Source: JBGPOS01 sp041488155 (GTDB lineage Bacteria; Chloroflexota; Dehalococcoidia; Tepidiformales; Tepidiformaceae). Taken from it: a DNA stretch of 17,226 nucleotides. The notes below the pieces were generated by a model. That model made no database searches, was not told the DNA's origin, and was given only the letters and a program-made list of their open reading frames with translations. The stretch spans positions 1-17,226 of the forward strand of contig JBGPOS010000074.1 of the NCBI GenBank assembly GCA_041488155.1, given 5' to 3'. Shown in pieces: positions 6,612 to 14,499 of the stretch (its first letter is position 1; each line of letters opens with the position of its first letter). Made by a program: the position numbers and the translations under genes.

Positions 6612-7986
6612 CCGTTCCCTTCTTGCCTCCACCGCCCGCCAAGTTGCGCGCTTCGCCCGAAGCGAGCAGCTCTTCAGGCGCACCAGCCGCGTTCTCGTCG
6701 CCCTCTCCGGGGGCCCCGATTCCGTCGCCTGCCTGCTGATCCTTCGCGAGCTACGCGCAACGTTCGGATTCGATCTGGTCGCCGCCCACTTCGATCATCA
6801 GCTTCGAGAGGAATCGGCCAGTGACCTGTCCTTCGTCCGCCGCCTCTGCGAAACGCTCGAAGTCCCCTGCAAGACCGGGGAAGGCGACGTCCGCCGCGTA
6901 GCCGCGGACACGCACGCAAGCCTCGAGGAGACGGCCCGGCGCATGCGCTACCAGTTCCTCGCCTTCGTCGCAGAAAACGAACGCGCTGACTGCATCGTCA
7001 CCGGCCACACCGCCGACGATCAGGCCGAAACGGTCCTCCTGCGCGTCATCCGGGGCAGCGGTGTCCGCGGCGTCCGCGGGATGCTTCCCGCTGCTCCCGT
7101 TCCCGGAGCCAGCGCGCACCGCCTGATTCGTCCGCTCCTCGTCGTGCGCCGCGACCAGACCGTCGCAATCTGTGCCGAAGCCGGTATCGCTCCACTGAGC
7201 GATCCCACCAACGCCGACATCGCTCATGCCCGCAACCATGTCCGCCATCAACTGCTCCCAGCCCTTCGAACACTCAACCCTTCCGTCGACCGCTCCCTCC
7301 TCGGCCTCGCCGAAAGCGCCCGCGACGTCTTCTCTGAGATTGAACGCCAGTCCTTTGCCGCCCAACCCACCGCGCGCCTTCCGCACGGTGCGATCTTCGA
7401 ATTGGCCGTTCTTGGTTCGCTACATAACGAAGCTCTGACGCTGGTCCTCGAACGCGAGGCCGCCTTCTTCTCGCTGGAGCCCGACGTCAATCGCACGCGC
7501 GTTCACAACCTGCTCACCGTGCTGCGAAGCGGCTCCGGCCGCGTCCGGTTCGGCGACACCATGGTCGAAGTCTCCTGTGGGCGCGCGCGCGTGGGGCCGC
7601 TCCTTGCCCCCCCGCACCAGTTCGAACCCAGGATCCTCAATGTCCCCGGTGTCACCGTCGCCGGCTCCTGGCGTGTCGAGGTGGCGACCAACCCGATCGA
7701 GCGGGCTCCCGGGGCTTTCTGCGCCGCGATCGAAGCGTCGCGCCTCCGCGGCGCGCTTCGCGTGCGCCCGCTCCGCCCGGGCGATCGAATGCTCTTTCGC
7801 GGGATCGTCCGGAATGTCGCCGACATCCTCACCAACGAAAAGGTGCCGGCCTGGGATCGTCCGGGGCTCGTCGCCGTCGCCGATGCCTCCGGTGTTGTGG
7901 CCGTCATCGGCGCCCTGCAACCCGACGTCGAAACCGCCCCTCCCGGCGACGCCTTGTTTGTCCGCGTTACCCGCCGACCGGCCTAG
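6478..7986 (+). CDS. tilS: tRNA(Ile)-lysidine synthetase TilS
   Basis: TilS uses ATP and lysine to convert C34 of tRNA(Ile)(CAU) to lysidine, so that the tRNA reads AUA as isoleucine. The PP-loop SGGPDS is encoded at 6706-6723 after the strand RVLVAL. AAHFDHQLR, EETARRMRYQFL and the TGHTADDQAETVLLRVIRGSG segment are N-type ATPase core motifs, and RNHVRHQLLPAL follows. The C-terminal domain (LRVRPLRPGDRM, then KVPAWDRPGLVAV) is the tRNA-binding TilS_C module. Recognisable homology begins only near 6616. No ATG, GTG, TTG or CTG is in frame between 6478 and that point, so ATG 6478 (134 bases inside the ftsB-like gene) is the nearest standard start. The residues it would add are low-complexity Ser/Pro/Thr. 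The true start is uncertain. Confidence 0.9.
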   Translation: MSNSKPGDNSATSATEKSPSSSSALPSRTQAPRQAPGGSGSSPANRSLLASTARQVARFARSEQLFRRTSRVLVALSGGPDSVACLLILRELRATFGFDLVAAHFDHQLREESASDLSFVRRLCETLEVPCKTGEGDVRRVAADTHASLEETARRMRYQFLAFVAENERADCIVTGHTADDQAETVLLRVIRGSGVRGVRGMLPAAPVPGASAHRLIRPLLVVRRDQTVAICAEAGIAPLSDPTNADIAHARNHVRHQLLPALRTLNPSVDRSLLGLAESARDVFSEIERQSFAAQPTARLPHGAIFELAVLGSLHNEALTLVLEREAAFFSLEPDVNRTRVHNLLTVLRSGSGRVRFGDTMVEVSCGRARVGPLLAPPHQFEPRILNVPGVTVAGSWRVEVATNPIERAPGAFCAAIEASRLRGALRVRPLRPGDRMLFRGIVRNVADILTNEKVPAWDRPGLVAVADASGVVAVIGALQPDVETAPPGDALFVRVTRRPA

Positions 7987-8005
7987 ATCCGATGCCTGGC
8001 CCGGA

Positions 8006-8929
8006 TTACAGCGCCCCGTGCACCGCCGGGACCACCTCGTCGATCAACCGCTGCGTCTGGTCCATCCACTCGTCGTCCGAAGCCGCGATCGGCCGGAGCA
8101 CGAACTTAGAGATGCCCGCGTCCACGTACTCCCGTGCCCTTGCCACGATCTGCGCAGCGCCTCCGACCGCCATGTACTCCGCCGGCTCGAGTCCACCCAG
8201 GCGGGCGAACCCTCGCGCAGCCCGCTCCACGACCGGTTCGTCGAGGCTCCCGAAGCGGAACGGAAAGCCAGCCCCGTAGTGATCCGCGTCGATGATCCGC
8301 CCTGCTTCAGCGGTCGCCGCCTTTATCTTCGTCACTACCGGCGCGACCTGTGCGGGGGTCTGAATGCCCCCCAGCCAGCCGGTCCCGTACCGCGCTGTCC
8401 GCCGTACCGCCGCGTCGCTGCTACCTCCGATCCAGATCGGAAGCGGCTGTTGCACGGGCCTCGGGGAGATCGTCACGTCCTCGTAGCGAAAATGCTTCCC
8501 TTCGAACGTCACCGCCTCCTCGCTCCAGAGCCGCGCGAGCAAGACCAGCATTTCGTCCGACCGTGAGCCTCGTCCCTCAGGCTGACGACCCGTCGCTCGC
8601 CACTCAGGCGCTGTCTCAGCGCCCACCCCGAACGCAGGAAGAAGGCGCCCGCCGCTGAGAAAGTCCAGGGTTGCGCACTCTTTGGCCAGCACCAAAGGGT
8701 CGCGCAGCGGCAGCACGACCGTGTTCATCCCGAACTTCAGACGGCTCGTTGCCCCCGCGACGTAGCTCATCGTCGTCACGGGCTCGACCGTGGGTTGGGG
8801 CGAAACCAGCCGCTCGCTTACCCAAATGGAGTCGACCTCGCTTCGCTCGCAGAGGTCGAGCCAGCGTTCGAAGCTGGCCATGCTGGAAAACGGGAATCCG
8901 GCGATGCCGAGCCCCACGCGGATGCTCAT
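8006..8929 (-). CDS. LLM class (luciferase-like) flavin/F420-dependent oxidoreductase
   Basis: This 307-residue protein is a complete bacterial luciferase-like TIM barrel. Typical stretches are RVGLGIAGFPFSS at the N-terminus, EVDSIWVSERL, LKFGMNTVVLPLRDPLVLAKE (strand 4 region), LDFLSGGRLLPAFGVG and the PLPIWIGGSSDAAVRRTARYGTGW segment before the insertion. The C-terminus ends with the usual YVDAGISKFVLRP helix-strand. These enzymes use reduced FMN or coenzyme F420; which cofactor is used here, and the substrate, cannot be decided from sequence alone. A GGGAG lies about 9 bases before the ATG. The gene is last in a minus-strand series and converges on tilS with 19 bases between the stops. 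A small 5-bp dyad there has no T-run. Confidence 0.9.
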   Translation of the reverse strand: MSIRVGLGIAGFPFSSMASFERWLDLCERSEVDSIWVSERLVSPQPTVEPVTTMSYVAGATSRLKFGMNTVVLPLRDPLVLAKECATLDFLSGGRLLPAFGVGAETAPEWRATGRQPEGRGSRSDEMLVLLARLWSEEAVTFEGKHFRYEDVTISPRPVQQPLPIWIGGSSDAAVRRTARYGTGWLGGIQTPAQVAPVVTKIKAATAEAGRIIDADHYGAGFPFRFGSLDEPVVERAARGFARLGGLEPAEYMAVGGAAQIVARAREYVDAGISKFVLRPIAASDDEWMDQTQRLIDEVVPAVHGAL

Positions 8930-8989
8930 GCGCGTTCACTCCCACCAGGCGTTGAACAACGTTAGCCGATGTCCGCTCGCCCGTCGCTG

Positions 8990-9754
8990 TCAGCGTCGTC
9001 TCAGGCGAGCGAAGTGCTGCCGGAAATGCTCGTGCACTGCGGGCGCCGCCACGAGCAGGCCTCGGATCTCCGGCTCCGACTGGTTGAACCGCAGCGGCGC
9101 TCCCAGGATGTCGGTCACCCGCAACCCCGCTGCGAGGCAGAGGGCGGCCCCAGCAGCCACGTCCCACTCGCTCCTCCCGTAGCCCGTCAGCACCGCCTGT
9201 CCTTCACCGCCGGCGAGCAGTGCCAGCCGGTAGGCAACACTGCCGATGCCTCGTGCCCGCGCCCCACTTGGCAAGGGCGGCACCTCATCCTGCTGGTGCT
9301 CACCTCGCCCCACCAGCACGTCATAGCGCTCAGTCAGGTGGATCGCCGGCTTCTCCCGCGCATCAACGCAGACGGCCGCCTGGAGGCTCCCCTTCGCCGG
9401 GTTGTAGACGACTCCAAGCGCCGCTTGCCCTCCGATGGCCAGCCCGACCGAGACGGCGTACTCCGGGATGCCCTGCAGGTACTCGCGCGTGCCATCGATC
9501 GGGTCGACGATCCACGTCCGCTCGCATCCCAGCCGTTCGGCGTTGTCGGTGTGCTCTTCGCTGAGCCAGCCGATGTCGGGGAAAGGACGTGTCAATGCGT
9601 CGTGGAGCATCTCCGCCGCCAGGATGTCCGCCTCCGAAACGAGTTCCCAGCCGTCCTTGCGGCCATAGCGGAGGCCCGCCTTCCTCAACTTCGCGACCGC
9701 GTCGCCCGCAGCACGCGTTGCCTCGACTGCCACCCGCAGTTCTTCTTCGAGCAT
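8990..9754 (-). CDS. Inositol monophosphatase-family protein, CysQ-like (3'(2'),5'-bisphosphate nucleotidase)
   Basis: This 254-residue Mg2+/Li+-type phosphatase carries the family's metal sites: SEE (65-67, GWLSEEH), DPIDGT (84-89, extended to DPIDGTREY) and the second motif SEWDVAAG (Trp197, Asp198). The DGTREY/F form is typical of CysQ, which removes the 3'-phosphate from PAP or PAPS in sulfur metabolism. Broader inositol-phosphate or fructose-bisphosphate activity is possible. I chose ATG 9754 because homology begins at LEEELRVAVEATRAAGD. TTG 9790 and GTG 9763 are upstream alternatives without a better Shine-Dalgarno. It lies between two LLM genes on the same strand, but no sulfur-assimilation gene is near. 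A 12-base palindrome (CGTTGAACAACG, 8950-8961) lies in the 60-base gap downstream. Confidence 0.88.
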   Translation of the reverse strand: MLEEELRVAVEATRAAGDAVAKLRKAGLRYGRKDGWELVSEADILAAEMLHDALTRPFPDIGWLSEEHTDNAERLGCERTWIVDPIDGTREYLQGIPEYAVSVGLAIGGQAALGVVYNPAKGSLQAAVCVDAREKPAIHLTERYDVLVGRGEHQQDEVPPLPSGARARGIGSVAYRLALLAGGEGQAVLTGYGRSEWDVAAGAALCLAAGLRVTDILGAPLRFNQSEPEIRGLLVAAPAVHEHFRQHFARLRRR

Positions 9755-9796
9755 CGATCCCACTGTCTTCGGCCCCGTCCGAACGCACAAACGCTG

Positions 9797-10702
9797 TCAG
9801 GCGAAGGCTGCGAACATCTCCTCGAACGCCTTCATCTGGCCGCCTTTCGTCGATGACGCCACCAGGATCGGTGTGCTCACGCCGGCCGCGAACCAGGCCT
9901 CGAGCCCCTTTCGCACGTCCGAAACTGAACCAAAGAGCGTCACGTCTGAAAGCCAGCGGTCACTCATCAGCCCCGGCAAGGCGTCACGGTCGCCCCGCGC
10001 CAGCGCCCCCTCAACCGCCTCCATCTCTTCCACGTAGCCCGCTTCCTTCCAGTAGTTCCGGTAGTTCGGGAGCATGAGGTAGCTCGTCAGCGTCCGCCGC
10101 GAGACGTTCATGGCCGCCGTTCGGTCGTCGTCGATGCAGGTCGGGAGCATGTTGCCCACGAAAAAGCCCCCCGCGAGCCGCTCTCTCGGCACACCCGCCA
10201 GCGACTCTTTCATGTGCGAGCGCGAGGCGTTCGCCCAGACCGCCCCTTCCCCGGCTTCGACCGCCAACCCCACCATCTTTCTTCGCAACGTCGCCAGCAC
10301 AATCGGGGGCAGCTCCCCGACCTGTGGCCCGCCATCGCGCACCTTCGCGACGTACTCGCGCATGTCACTCAGCGGCTTGCCCGTCTCGACGCCGAGCCGG
10401 GCGTTCGCGGGTCCGTGGCTCACCCCGAGACCGAGCACGAATCGGCCGCCGCTCACTTCGTGGATGTACCCGGCCGCCTGCGCCATGTCGAACGGGTGCC
10501 TCGCATAGATGTTGGCGATGGCGGTGCCGAAGCGAATCGTGCTGGTCGCGTGCGCGATCGAAAGGCAGAGGCCCATGCCGTCGCCAAAGCTCGCGCAGTA
10601 GATGCCCTGGAACCCCCGACGCTCGATCTCTTTGGCGAGTTCGATCGTCGCCAGGCGGCGGCCTGGCACGGCGGCGAGGGCGAGGGCGGGCATCTGGGGC
10701 AC
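9797..10702 (-). CDS. LLM class oxidoreductase, MER-like, probably F420-dependent
   Basis: This 301-residue luciferase-like protein is of the subgroup resembling F420-dependent methylene-tetrahydromethanopterin reductase. Signs are LATIELAKEIERRGFQGIY, TIRFGTAIANIYARHPFDMAQAAG (strand 4 with its conserved Arg-His-Pro) and SGGRFVLGLGVSHGP, followed by PPIVLATLRRKMVGLAVEAGEGAVWANA. The C-terminal part ends GVSTPILVASSTKGG. Substrate and exact cofactor are unknown. A GGAG on the minus strand (plus 10710-10713) lies 7 bases before the GTG, which supports GTG 10702 over the ATG three codons later. A promoter with a TATAGT -10 precedes it, so it may be transcribed separately from the aminoacylase gene 57 bases upstream. 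Confidence 0.9.
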   Translation of the reverse strand: MPQMPALALAAVPGRRLATIELAKEIERRGFQGIYCASFGDGMGLCLSIAHATSTIRFGTAIANIYARHPFDMAQAAGYIHEVSGGRFVLGLGVSHGPANARLGVETGKPLSDMREYVAKVRDGGPQVGELPPIVLATLRRKMVGLAVEAGEGAVWANASRSHMKESLAGVPRERLAGGFFVGNMLPTCIDDDRTAAMNVSRRTLTSYLMLPNYRNYWKEAGYVEEMEAVEGALARGDRDALPGLMSDRWLSDVTLFGSVSDVRKGLEAWFAAGVSTPILVASSTKGGQMKAFEEMFAAFA

Positions 10703-10734
10703 AGGGCTACTCCGGGGCGAGGGTGTGAGAGGCG

Positions 10735-10763
10735 ACTATACTGGTGCCCACCGGGAGGGTCAC
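10735..10763 (-). promoter_or_regulatory. Sigma70-like promoter for the LLM-cysQ-LLM genes
   Basis: On the minus strand, GTGACC (10763-10758) is followed by a 17-base spacer and TATAGT (10740-10735). The -10 matches five of six consensus bases and the -35 matches four. The predicted start near 10728 gives a leader of about 26 bases with a GGAG placed 7 bases before the GTG. The -35 overlaps the aminoacylase stop codon, which also lies inside a 5-bp CCGGG/CCCGG dyad (10751-10769) without a T-run. Confidence 0.5.
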
Positions 10764-12244
10764 ACCCGGGGTTTCAGGTCCCGCCGATACCGCAATGCCC
10801 GCCCCGCGCCGGCCCCAGTGTGCTTCCCGTCCCGGTACGCGACTTCTCCGTTGACCATCACCATCTGAATCCCCTCGGGCTCCACTTGCGGGTCGTCGTA
10901 GGTCGCCCGGTCGCGCACTGTCGCCGGGTCGAACAGCACCAGGTCGGCCCAGTAGCCTTCCTTCACCAGCCCCCGGTTGACCAGCCCGAAGCGTTCGCAC
11001 GACAGGCTCGTCATCCGCCGAATCGCCTCAACCAGCGACAGGACCCCTTCTTCCCGGACGTATTTGCCAAGCACTCGCGGGAACGTGCCGAAAAGGCGCG
11101 GGTGCGGCTTCCCCACCAGGTTCGGGATCCCGTCGGAGCCCACCATCATTCGCGGGTGGCGCAGGTTCGCCGCGATGTCCGCCTCGTCGATGATGAACTG
11201 GATGCAAATCGTCCGGTCACCCTTCGGCGCGGTGAGGATCAGCCGCACGGCGTCCTCGACGTAGATGTCCCGCTCAGCCGCGATCTCCGGGATCATCCTG
11301 CCCTCGAACTCCCGGAAGGCGGGGCAGTTCGCGATGCGGACATTCGTCGCCCATTCGACGTCGATCCGGTCGAGGTTCACATACTGCGCCATCGGCCCGC
11401 TCCCGGCCGTATAGGGATACACGTCGAGCGTCACGTCCTGCCCCTCGGCGTTCGCTCGGTCGATGCGCGCAAGCGACTCGACCACCCGCCCCCAGTTGCG
11501 CTTTCCCGCCGCCTTGTGGTGCGAAATGTGGATCGCGCAGCCGGACTCACGCCCGATGTGCAGTGTCTCTTCTACTGCTTCGAGCAGGTGGTCGCCTTCG
11601 TTCCGCATGTGGGTCGCGTAGATCCCGCCGAAGGGTCCGATCTCCGCCGCCAGCGCGACGACTTCTTCCGTGTTGCTGTACCGGCCCGGTTCGTAGATCA
11701 GGCCCGTCGAAAACCCTACCGCTCCCTGCTCCATCGCTGTCGCCACCAGGCCGCGCATGGCAGCGACCTCGCCCCCCGTCGCGAGTCGTTTGTCCATCCC
11801 CATCGCCAGCCAGCGGATCGTGTTGTGCCCCGCCAGCATCGCGTTATTGATCGCCGGATGCTGAGCGTCGACCTTCGCCAGGTACCCCGCCATTTCCGCC
11901 CACTCCGCCCCGCCCGGCACGATCCCGCCACCCACGGGGATGACTTCGCCCGGCCGCGCCGGCGCCGCGCTCGAACCACAGTTGCCGCTCACCTCCGAAG
12001 TCACTCCCTGGGCCAGCTTGAACTCCATTCCCGGGATGCGGATGAACGCTGTGTCGTCGTGCGAATGGACGTCGACGAATCCGGGGCAGAGCACCTTCCC
12101 GCGCGCGTCGACGTCCCGCGCCGCCGCCCCTGCCCGTCCCACGGACGCGATCCGTCCATCGCGCACCTCAACGTCAGCGTCGAACTCGGCCGACCCTGAT
12201 CCGTCGATTACCCGGGCGTTGCGGATGGTGATGTCGGCAGGCAT
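10760..12244 (-). CDS. D-aminoacylase-type amidohydrolase (N-acyl-D-amino-acid deacylase family)
   Basis: This 494-residue amidohydrolase would hydrolyse an N-acyl-D-amino acid or a related cyclic or linear amide, using Zn in a TIM barrel flanked by a small beta domain. Visible features are the beta-domain start ITIRNARVIDGSG and the HxH metal motif His60/His62 in PGFVDVHSHDD. Cys89 in SGNCG is the characteristic metal-ligand Cys of D-aminoacylases. His212 (THMRNEG), SHHK (241-244) and Asp371 (VGSDG) complete the site, and the closing segment is GYWADLVLFDPATV. Length fits the family. GGGAG lies 6 bases before the ATG (plus 12251-12255). The substrate class is inferred from family; dihydropyrimidinase- or dipeptidase-like relatives lack the NCG Cys. 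It leads the minus-strand series. Confidence 0.92.
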   Translation of the reverse strand: MPADITIRNARVIDGSGSAEFDADVEVRDGRIASVGRAGAAARDVDARGKVLCPGFVDVHSHDDTAFIRIPGMEFKLAQGVTSEVSGNCGSSAAPARPGEVIPVGGGIVPGGAEWAEMAGYLAKVDAQHPAINNAMLAGHNTIRWLAMGMDKRLATGGEVAAMRGLVATAMEQGAVGFSTGLIYEPGRYSNTEEVVALAAEIGPFGGIYATHMRNEGDHLLEAVEETLHIGRESGCAIHISHHKAAGKRNWGRVVESLARIDRANAEGQDVTLDVYPYTAGSGPMAQYVNLDRIDVEWATNVRIANCPAFREFEGRMIPEIAAERDIYVEDAVRLILTAPKGDRTICIQFIIDEADIAANLRHPRMMVGSDGIPNLVGKPHPRLFGTFPRVLGKYVREEGVLSLVEAIRRMTSLSCERFGLVNRGLVKEGYWADLVLFDPATVRDRATYDDPQVEPEGIQMVMVNGEVAYRDGKHTGAGAGRALRYRRDLKPRV

Positions 12245-12274
12245 TGGCAGCTCCCGGGCTCGAAGTCGCCCCGA

Positions 12275-12304
12275 AGCCTACACGAACCATCTCGCGCCTT
12301 CGAA
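12275..12304 (-). promoter_or_regulatory. Tentative promoter of the aminoacylase gene in a divergent gap
   Basis: The 126-base gap 12245-12370 separates two divergent genes, so it should carry promoters for both. On the minus strand, TTCGAA (12304-12299) and TAGGCT (12280-12275) are 18 bases apart and would give a leader of about 24 bases. The -35 is weak. On the plus strand the only -10-like sequence I see is TACGTT (12334-12339), with no -35 and no Shine-Dalgarno before the ATG at 12371. Confidence 0.25.
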
Positions 12305-12370
12305 CCCGGCTCGCGTACCGAAGCGGCACCCGCTACGTTTGAACGGCTGCCACTCCGGCCCGAGACACCT

Positions 12371-14437
12371 ATGCCAAACCGCCTCGCTCGCGAGACAAGT
12401 CCTTATCTGCTCCAGCACGCCGCCAACCCTGTCGATTGGTACCCCTGGGGCGAAGAAGCCTTTGCCAGGGCGCGGGCCGAAGACAAGCCCATCCTCCTCT
12501 CCGTGGGTTATAGCTCCTGCCATTGGTGCCACGTCATGGCCCATGAATCCTTCGAAGACGAAGCGACAGCCCGGCTCATGAACGACTGGTTCGTAAACAT
12601 CAAGGTCGACCGCGAAGAGCGTCCCGACATCGACGGCGTCTACATGGCCGCCCTCCAGGCGATGACCGGACAGGGCGGCTGGCCGATGACGGTCTTCATG
12701 ACCCCCGACGGGCGCCCTTTCTACACGGGCACCTACTTCCCGCCATCCGACGGACACGGCCGACCCGGCTTCCCGCGCGTGCTCGAGGCCCTCCACGACG
12801 CCTGGGTCGACGAACACGACCGCGTGCTCCAGCAGGCCGAAGGCATCACGGACCACCTTCGAGCCGCTGCCTTGCGAACCGAAGCTGCTTCCGCCGACGT
12901 CGATAACGACCTGGCGCGGACCGCCGTCGGACTCTTCCGCGAAGCGTTCGACGCGACCTGGGGCGGATTCGGCGGCGCTCCCAAGTTCCCCTCGCCCGGC
13001 AACCTTGAGTTCTTGCTCGCCCACGCCGCGCGAGAGCAGGACGCCGAAAAAGACGAACCCGCCTCCGTCGATATGGCTCTCCTCACGCTCCAGCGTATGG
13101 CGCAGGGCGGAATGTACGACCACCTCGGCGGCGGATTCTCGCGCTACAGCGTCGATCAGCACTGGCTCGTTCCTCACTTCGAGAAGATGCTCTACGACAA
13201 TGCCCAGCTCGCCCGCGTTTACCTCCACGCCTTCCAGCTCACTGGAGAACCCTTCTACGAACGCGTCGTCCGCGAGACCCTCGACTACCTTAGTCGTGAG
13301 ATGCGCGACCCCGAGGGCGGCTTCTACAGCGCCCAGGACGCCGACAGCGAGCGGATCGAGGGAAAGTATTTCGTCTGGACCGTTGACGAGGTGGAGCGCG
13401 TCCTTGGCCCCGACGCGCCCCTATTCTGCGCCTCATACGGCGTGACGCTCGAAGGCAATTTCCGCGACCCGCATCATCCCGAGCTCACGGGACGCAACGT
13501 CCTCACCGACTGGACCGCGCCTGAGGACATCGCCCGCCAGTTCGATCTGCCGCCGGAGGCCCTTGCCGCCCGGCTCAGCGATCTCCGCCTCCGGCTCTTT
13601 GCCGAACGCGAGACCCGCGTCAAGCCCGGCCTCGACGACAAAGTCCTGACCTCATGGAACGGGCTCCCCCTCGCGGCCTTCGCCGAGGCCGCCCGCGTCC
13701 TGGACAACCGGACGTATCGCGAGCTCGCCGAGCAGAACGCCGCTTTCTTTCGCGAGCAGCTCTGGCGCGACGGTACGCTCCTGCACACCTACAAGGCCGG
13801 CGTCGCCAAAGTGGATGGCCTTCTCGAAGACTACGCCTGCTACGCCCTCGGCCTCATCGAGCTCTTCAAGCTCACCGGCGACCTCCGCCACCTCGAGTGG
13901 GCGCGCGAACTCTTCGAATCCATCCTCGAGCGCTTTCACGACGACGAACGCGGCGGCTTCTTCGAGACCGCCGCAAACGCCGAACCGTTGCTCATCCGTC
14001 AGAAGTCCCTCTTCGATTCGGCCACGCCGAGTGGGAACGGGGCCGTTGCCCTCCTTGCTCTCTGGCTCTCGCGCTACTACAACCGGAAGGAGTGGGAGCA
14101 GGTGGCCCTCGAGGTCGTCGGACTGGTACAGGGGTACCTCCGCTCGGCCCCCACCGGGTTCGGCAGCGTCTGGCAGGCAGTCGAGTTGCTGTTGGCGCCG
14201 CACCAGGAGTTGGCAATCGTCGGCGCCGCTGCCGCACGTGCCCCGCTCGAACGCGAGGCTGCAGGTTACTTCCTCCCCTGGCTCGTCATCGCCCCATCGT
14301 GGTCGGGCGAGGGCCTACCCCTCTTCGAAGGGCGGGCCCCCACCGCAGGCGCCGCTGCTGCCTATCTCTGCCAGGACATGGTCTGCCAGCTCCCTGCCGC
14401 CACGCCCGAAGAACTCGCCCGCCAACTCGCCATGTAG
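12371..14437 (+). CDS. YyaL-type protein: thioredoxin-like DUF255 plus (alpha/alpha)6 domain
   Basis: This 688-residue protein is a full-length member of the YyaL/spermatogenesis-associated protein 20 family. The N-terminal thioredoxin-like domain (about 1-160) begins with NRLARETSPYLLQHAANPVDW and has a CxxC redox motif, Cys50-His-Trp-Cys53, inside YSSCHWCHVM. VDREERPDID and GGWPMTVFMTPDGRPF complete it. The rest is an N-acylglucosamine-2-epimerase-like (alpha/alpha)6 barrel, with APKFPSP, GGGFSRYSVDQHWLVPHFEKMLYDN (written here as two adjacent motifs, GGGFSRYSVD and HWLVPHFEKM), GGFYSAQDADSE and PGLDDKVLTSWNG. The biochemical function is unknown across the family, and no signal peptide is visible, so it is probably cytoplasmic. 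It is transcribed divergently from the aminoacylase gene. Confidence 0.94.
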   Translation: MPNRLARETSPYLLQHAANPVDWYPWGEEAFARARAEDKPILLSVGYSSCHWCHVMAHESFEDEATARLMNDWFVNIKVDREERPDIDGVYMAALQAMTGQGGWPMTVFMTPDGRPFYTGTYFPPSDGHGRPGFPRVLEALHDAWVDEHDRVLQQAEGITDHLRAAALRTEAASADVDNDLARTAVGLFREAFDATWGGFGGAPKFPSPGNLEFLLAHAAREQDAEKDEPASVDMALLTLQRMAQGGMYDHLGGGFSRYSVDQHWLVPHFEKMLYDNAQLARVYLHAFQLTGEPFYERVVRETLDYLSREMRDPEGGFYSAQDADSERIEGKYFVWTVDEVERVLGPDAPLFCASYGVTLEGNFRDPHHPELTGRNVLTDWTAPEDIARQFDLPPEALAARLSDLRLRLFAERETRVKPGLDDKVLTSWNGLPLAAFAEAARVLDNRTYRELAEQNAAFFREQLWRDGTLLHTYKAGVAKVDGLLEDYACYALGLIELFKLTGDLRHLEWARELFESILERFHDDERGGFFETAANAEPLLIRQKSLFDSATPSGNGAVALLALWLSRYYNRKEWEQVALEVVGLVQGYLRSAPTGFGSVWQAVELLLAPHQELAIVGAAAARAPLEREAAGYFLPWLVIAPSWSGEGLPLFEGRAPTAGAAAAYLCQDMVCQLPAATPEELARQLAM

Positions 14438-14459
14438 GCCCGCGCCCCGGTCGCTGACG

Positions 14460-14495
14460 TATGATTCCGTGACGTCGCGACACGCGCCAGGGGGA
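14460..14495 (+). promoter_or_regulatory. -10 element and strong Shine-Dalgarno before the third LLM gene
   Basis: TATGAT (14460-14465) is a good -10 hexamer in the 62-base gap after the yyaL-type gene; the -35 position (ggcccg) is poor. AGGGGGA (14489-14495) is a strong Shine-Dalgarno 4 bases before ATG 14500 and fixes that start. Intact expression signals suggest the interrupted gene that follows is still transcribed. Confidence 0.35.
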
Positions 14496-14499
14496 TTAC

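Noticed and set aside
7987..8006. ATCCG/CGGAT dyad between the convergent tilS and LLM genes as a terminator
   Set aside because: The stem is only 5 bp with a 10-base loop and no T-run on either strand, so intrinsic termination is not supported.
7577..8566. Plus-strand open frame of 329 codons running out of tilS
   Set aside because: It overlaps tilS in another frame and the antisense of an LLM gene. Its composition is Ser/Arg/Pro-rich and has no motif.
8950..8961. CGTTGAACAACG palindrome in the gap between the cysQ-like and LLM genes
   Set aside because: The arms are 5 bp and no promoter element is placed next to it. It could be chance, so I noted it only within the cysQ entry.
10751..10769. 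CCGGG/CCCGG hairpin over the aminoacylase stop codon as a terminator
   Set aside because: There is no T-run after it on the minus strand, and it overlaps the -35 of the next promoter. Short GC dyads are common in DNA of this composition.
10214..12199. Very long plus-strand open frame of 661 codons opposite the aminoacylase and LLM genes
   Set aside because: The minus strand encodes clear families with metal ligands and motifs throughout. The plus frame is Arg/His/Pro-rich, without domains or a Shine-Dalgarno, as expected for an antisense shadow.
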